From: Priestia filamentosa
GTDB taxonomy: Bacteria; Bacillota; Bacilli; Bacillales; Bacillaceae_H
NCBI RefSeq assembly: GCF_900177535.1
Contig: NZ_FXAJ01000002.1
Span: 930,001-994,000, forward strand
Length of the DNA stretch: 64,000 nucleotides
Reading direction: 5' to 3'
Position numbers and translations under genes: made by a program. Positions within the stretch are counted from its first letter, which is position 1. Each line of letters starts with the position of its first letter. The notes below the pieces were generated by a model. That model was not told the DNA's origin, did no database searches, and saw only the letters and a list, made by a program, of their open reading frames with translations. Positions 62,344-64,000 of this stretch are shown here, in pieces.

Positions 62344-63963
62344 TTAGATTTTTGGTAATTTTTCCCTCGGGTAGATAATCTCGCCATCAATAATCGTTGT
62401 TTCTACTTTTAAATCTTTAATTTGATTTGGATTGATACGTAAAATGCTATCATTTAATATAACTAAATCTGCCAACTTTCCGACCTCTATACTTCCTTTT
62501 ATCTCCTCATCAAAACTCGCATAAGCGCCATTCCAAGTATATAGTTTAATGGCTTCCATTACGCTGATAGATTGATTATCACCAATTTTCATTCCGGACT
62601 GACTTTTTCTATTAACAGCAACGTGAATTCCTAATAAAGGATTATAATCAGTAACTGGCGCATCCGATCCACCTGCTGCCATGATGCCACTATCAATAAA
62701 ATCACGAACAGCATACATGTAATTGACACGTTCACCATAGTGCTGGACATATATCTCCCCAAATTCATATGGAAATGGAGGGTTCGGAATAGGAATAACC
62801 TGGAGTTTTTTCATTCTCTCTTGTAAGTCTGGTGACGAAACTCCCGCATGTTCAATCCGATGACGATGGTTTCTTCTTGGTGAGTCCTTTAACGCCTTTT
62901 CTATACAATTTAAATACATTTCAATGGCCTTATCCCCTTGTGCATGCACAGTGATTTGGTAACCTTTTTTATGTGCTTCACCTAAAACTTCGTAGATTTC
63001 TTCCTCATTATAATAAAGAATGCCAAAATTATCAGAATCACTGGAGTATGGCTCACGAGTTGCAATTGTAGGTCCAGTGCTACTCCCATCTATGAACAAT
63101 TTTGCTGGTCCAACTTTGAATCTCTCATCTCCCGTACCAGTTACTACACCAGCTTCGACCATTTTATTAACAAATTCATGGGAGTTATTTAACGCACCTA
63201 TCATTGCATATATACGGACACGAATATCCTTACTCATCACAGCTTGTTGCAGTAAACGGTAACTTTCAGAGCCATATCCACCTGCCTCATGTATACTTGT
63301 TATACCTGCCGCAATGAAATGATCAGATGCAATCTTTACAGCTTTCATTAGTTCACTTCCTGTATAACTTGCAACCTCGTTCATTACCATATGTGCTGCT
63401 TCAATTAACCTCCCTGTAAGCCTTCCTTCCTGATTCTTTTCAATAACTCCCCCATTAGGATCCGGGGTATTTTCGTGAATTTGCGCAATTTCTAACGCTT
63501 TGCTGTTCACCACGCTTATATGGTTACAAGTACGGGATACAATAATGGGATGTTCTGTTGAAATTGCATCAAGCTCAGCGATCGTTGGATAACGCTTTTC
63601 CTTCACAACGGTTTCATTGAAGCCCCAAGCACGTATCCATTCCCCTTTTGGAGTTTTTAGAGCTTTCTTCCTCAAGTTGTCTAACAAAGACTCAATAGAG
63701 TCCATGTGTTCAGCTTTACAACTTACCGCCAACTGATTAACCCCATATAAAATAAGGTGAATATGAGAATCAATGAATCCAGGAAGAATCGTTTTTCCTT
63801 GTAGATCTATTATATCTGTTTCTTCTCCTATAAAATTCTTGACCTCCTGATTTGAACCGACAACTATGATACGATTATCTTTTACTCCCACAGCTTCGAC
63901 TACTGTATTCTTTTGATCTACTGTAATAACTTCTCCGTTTATCAATACAACATCAGCTTTCAC
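62344..63963 (-). CDS. Amidohydrolase family 3 metal-dependent hydrolase (YtcJ-like)
   Basis: 539 residues from a GTG at 63963, chosen because AAAGGGG lies seven bases before it (the frame opens at an ATG at 63990 with no ribosome site, and a second ATG at 63969 is too close). The N-terminal amidohydrolase motif is LPGFIDSHIHLILYG (HxH metal ligands). ITVHAQGDKAIEMYL and HRHRIEHAGVSSPDL give further His ligands, and MAAGGSDAPVTDYNP gives the final Asp. Relatives include N-substituted formamide deformylase. It hydrolyses an unknown amide, probably delivered by the downstream symporter. Confidence 0.86.
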   Translation of the reverse strand: MKADVVLINGEVITVDQKNTVVEAVGVKDNRIIVVGSNQEVKNFIGEETDIIDLQGKTILPGFIDSHIHLILYGVNQLAVSCKAEHMDSIESLLDNLRKKALKTPKGEWIRAWGFNETVVKEKRYPTIAELDAISTEHPIIVSRTCNHISVVNSKALEIAQIHENTPDPNGGVIEKNQEGRLTGRLIEAAHMVMNEVASYTGSELMKAVKIASDHFIAAGITSIHEAGGYGSESYRLLQQAVMSKDIRVRIYAMIGALNNSHEFVNKMVEAGVVTGTGDERFKVGPAKLFIDGSSTGPTIATREPYSSDSDNFGILYYNEEEIYEVLGEAHKKGYQITVHAQGDKAIEMYLNCIEKALKDSPRRNHRHRIEHAGVSSPDLQERMKKLQVIPIPNPPFPYEFGEIYVQHYGERVNYMYAVRDFIDSGIMAAGGSDAPVTDYNPLLGIHVAVNRKSQSGMKIGDNQSISVMEAIKLYTWNGAYASFDEEIKGSIEVGKLADLVILNDSILRINPNQIKDLKVETTIIDGEIIYPREKLPKI

Positions 63964-64000
63964 AAACATACCCCTTTCATCATTACTCATTTTTTTGACT

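Overview
The window comes from a low-GC, endospore-forming Firmicute of the Bacillaceae. The supporting genes are an H-type small acid-soluble spore protein (sspH), the DL-endopeptidase inhibitor iseA with WalR-type boxes, a DUF3231 protein, a YfzA-like protein, CcpA-type cre sites and AGGAGG ribosome binding sites. The style suggests Bacillus or Priestia, but species is inference. There are no rRNA or tRNA genes, CRISPR arrays or intact insertion sequences. The region is an accessory stretch packed with catabolic islands, each with its own regulator and transporter.

Layout. 0-8.2 kb: agmatine deiminase (minus; its last codons lie outside the window), a sigma-54 activator, and a plus-strand operon of M20 carbamoyl-amidohydrolase, class III aminotransferase, aldehyde dehydrogenase and APC permease. 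Two near-identical -24/-12 promoters flank the activator, so the block reads as agmatine to N-carbamoylputrescine to putrescine to GABA. 8.5-12.7 kb: flavin monooxygenase, DUF3231 protein and AraC/GyrI regulator. 13.3-15.4 kb: remnant of a mobile or defence region (membrane-anchored Mrr nuclease, short TraG/VirD4-like ATPase, Xre regulator). 15.7-18.3 kb: overlapping HAD phosphatase, histidine kinase and response regulator genes. 18.8-19.5 kb: gene relics and yfzA.

19.9-26.9 kb (minus): a sugar-acid or hydroxy-acid island with an IclR regulator, a U32-like barrel protein, an FAH-family enzyme, a KdgT-type permease and a UxaA-type dehydratase divided over three genes. The two large paralogues carry complementary halves of the usual motif set.

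27.9-42.9 kb (mostly minus): an aromatic ring-hydroxylating and meta-cleavage island. It has Rieske dioxygenase alpha and beta subunits, 4Fe-4S ferredoxin, YumC-type reductase, BphB-like dehydrogenase, extradiol dioxygenase, alpha/beta hydrolase, aldehyde dehydrogenase, ThDP enzyme, NadX-like dehydrogenase, a second SDR, cupin, IclR regulator and MFS importer. Matching palindromes lie just downstream of two strong sigma-A-type promoters, at the cupin gene and at the importer, and define a probable IclR regulon.

43-50 kb: sspH, an oxidative pentose phosphate block (zwf, a transketolase relic, gnd, tal), namA and its MarR regulator with duplicated 16-bp palindromes. 50.6-59.7 kb: UlaG-like metallohydrolase, an inositol or rare-sugar cluster (MFS, IolE-like, Gfo/Idh, AraC), iseA, a CitMHS transporter and a small membrane protein. 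60-64 kb: a small two-helix protein, then an amidohydrolase, DUF3311 and sodium:solute symporter operon.
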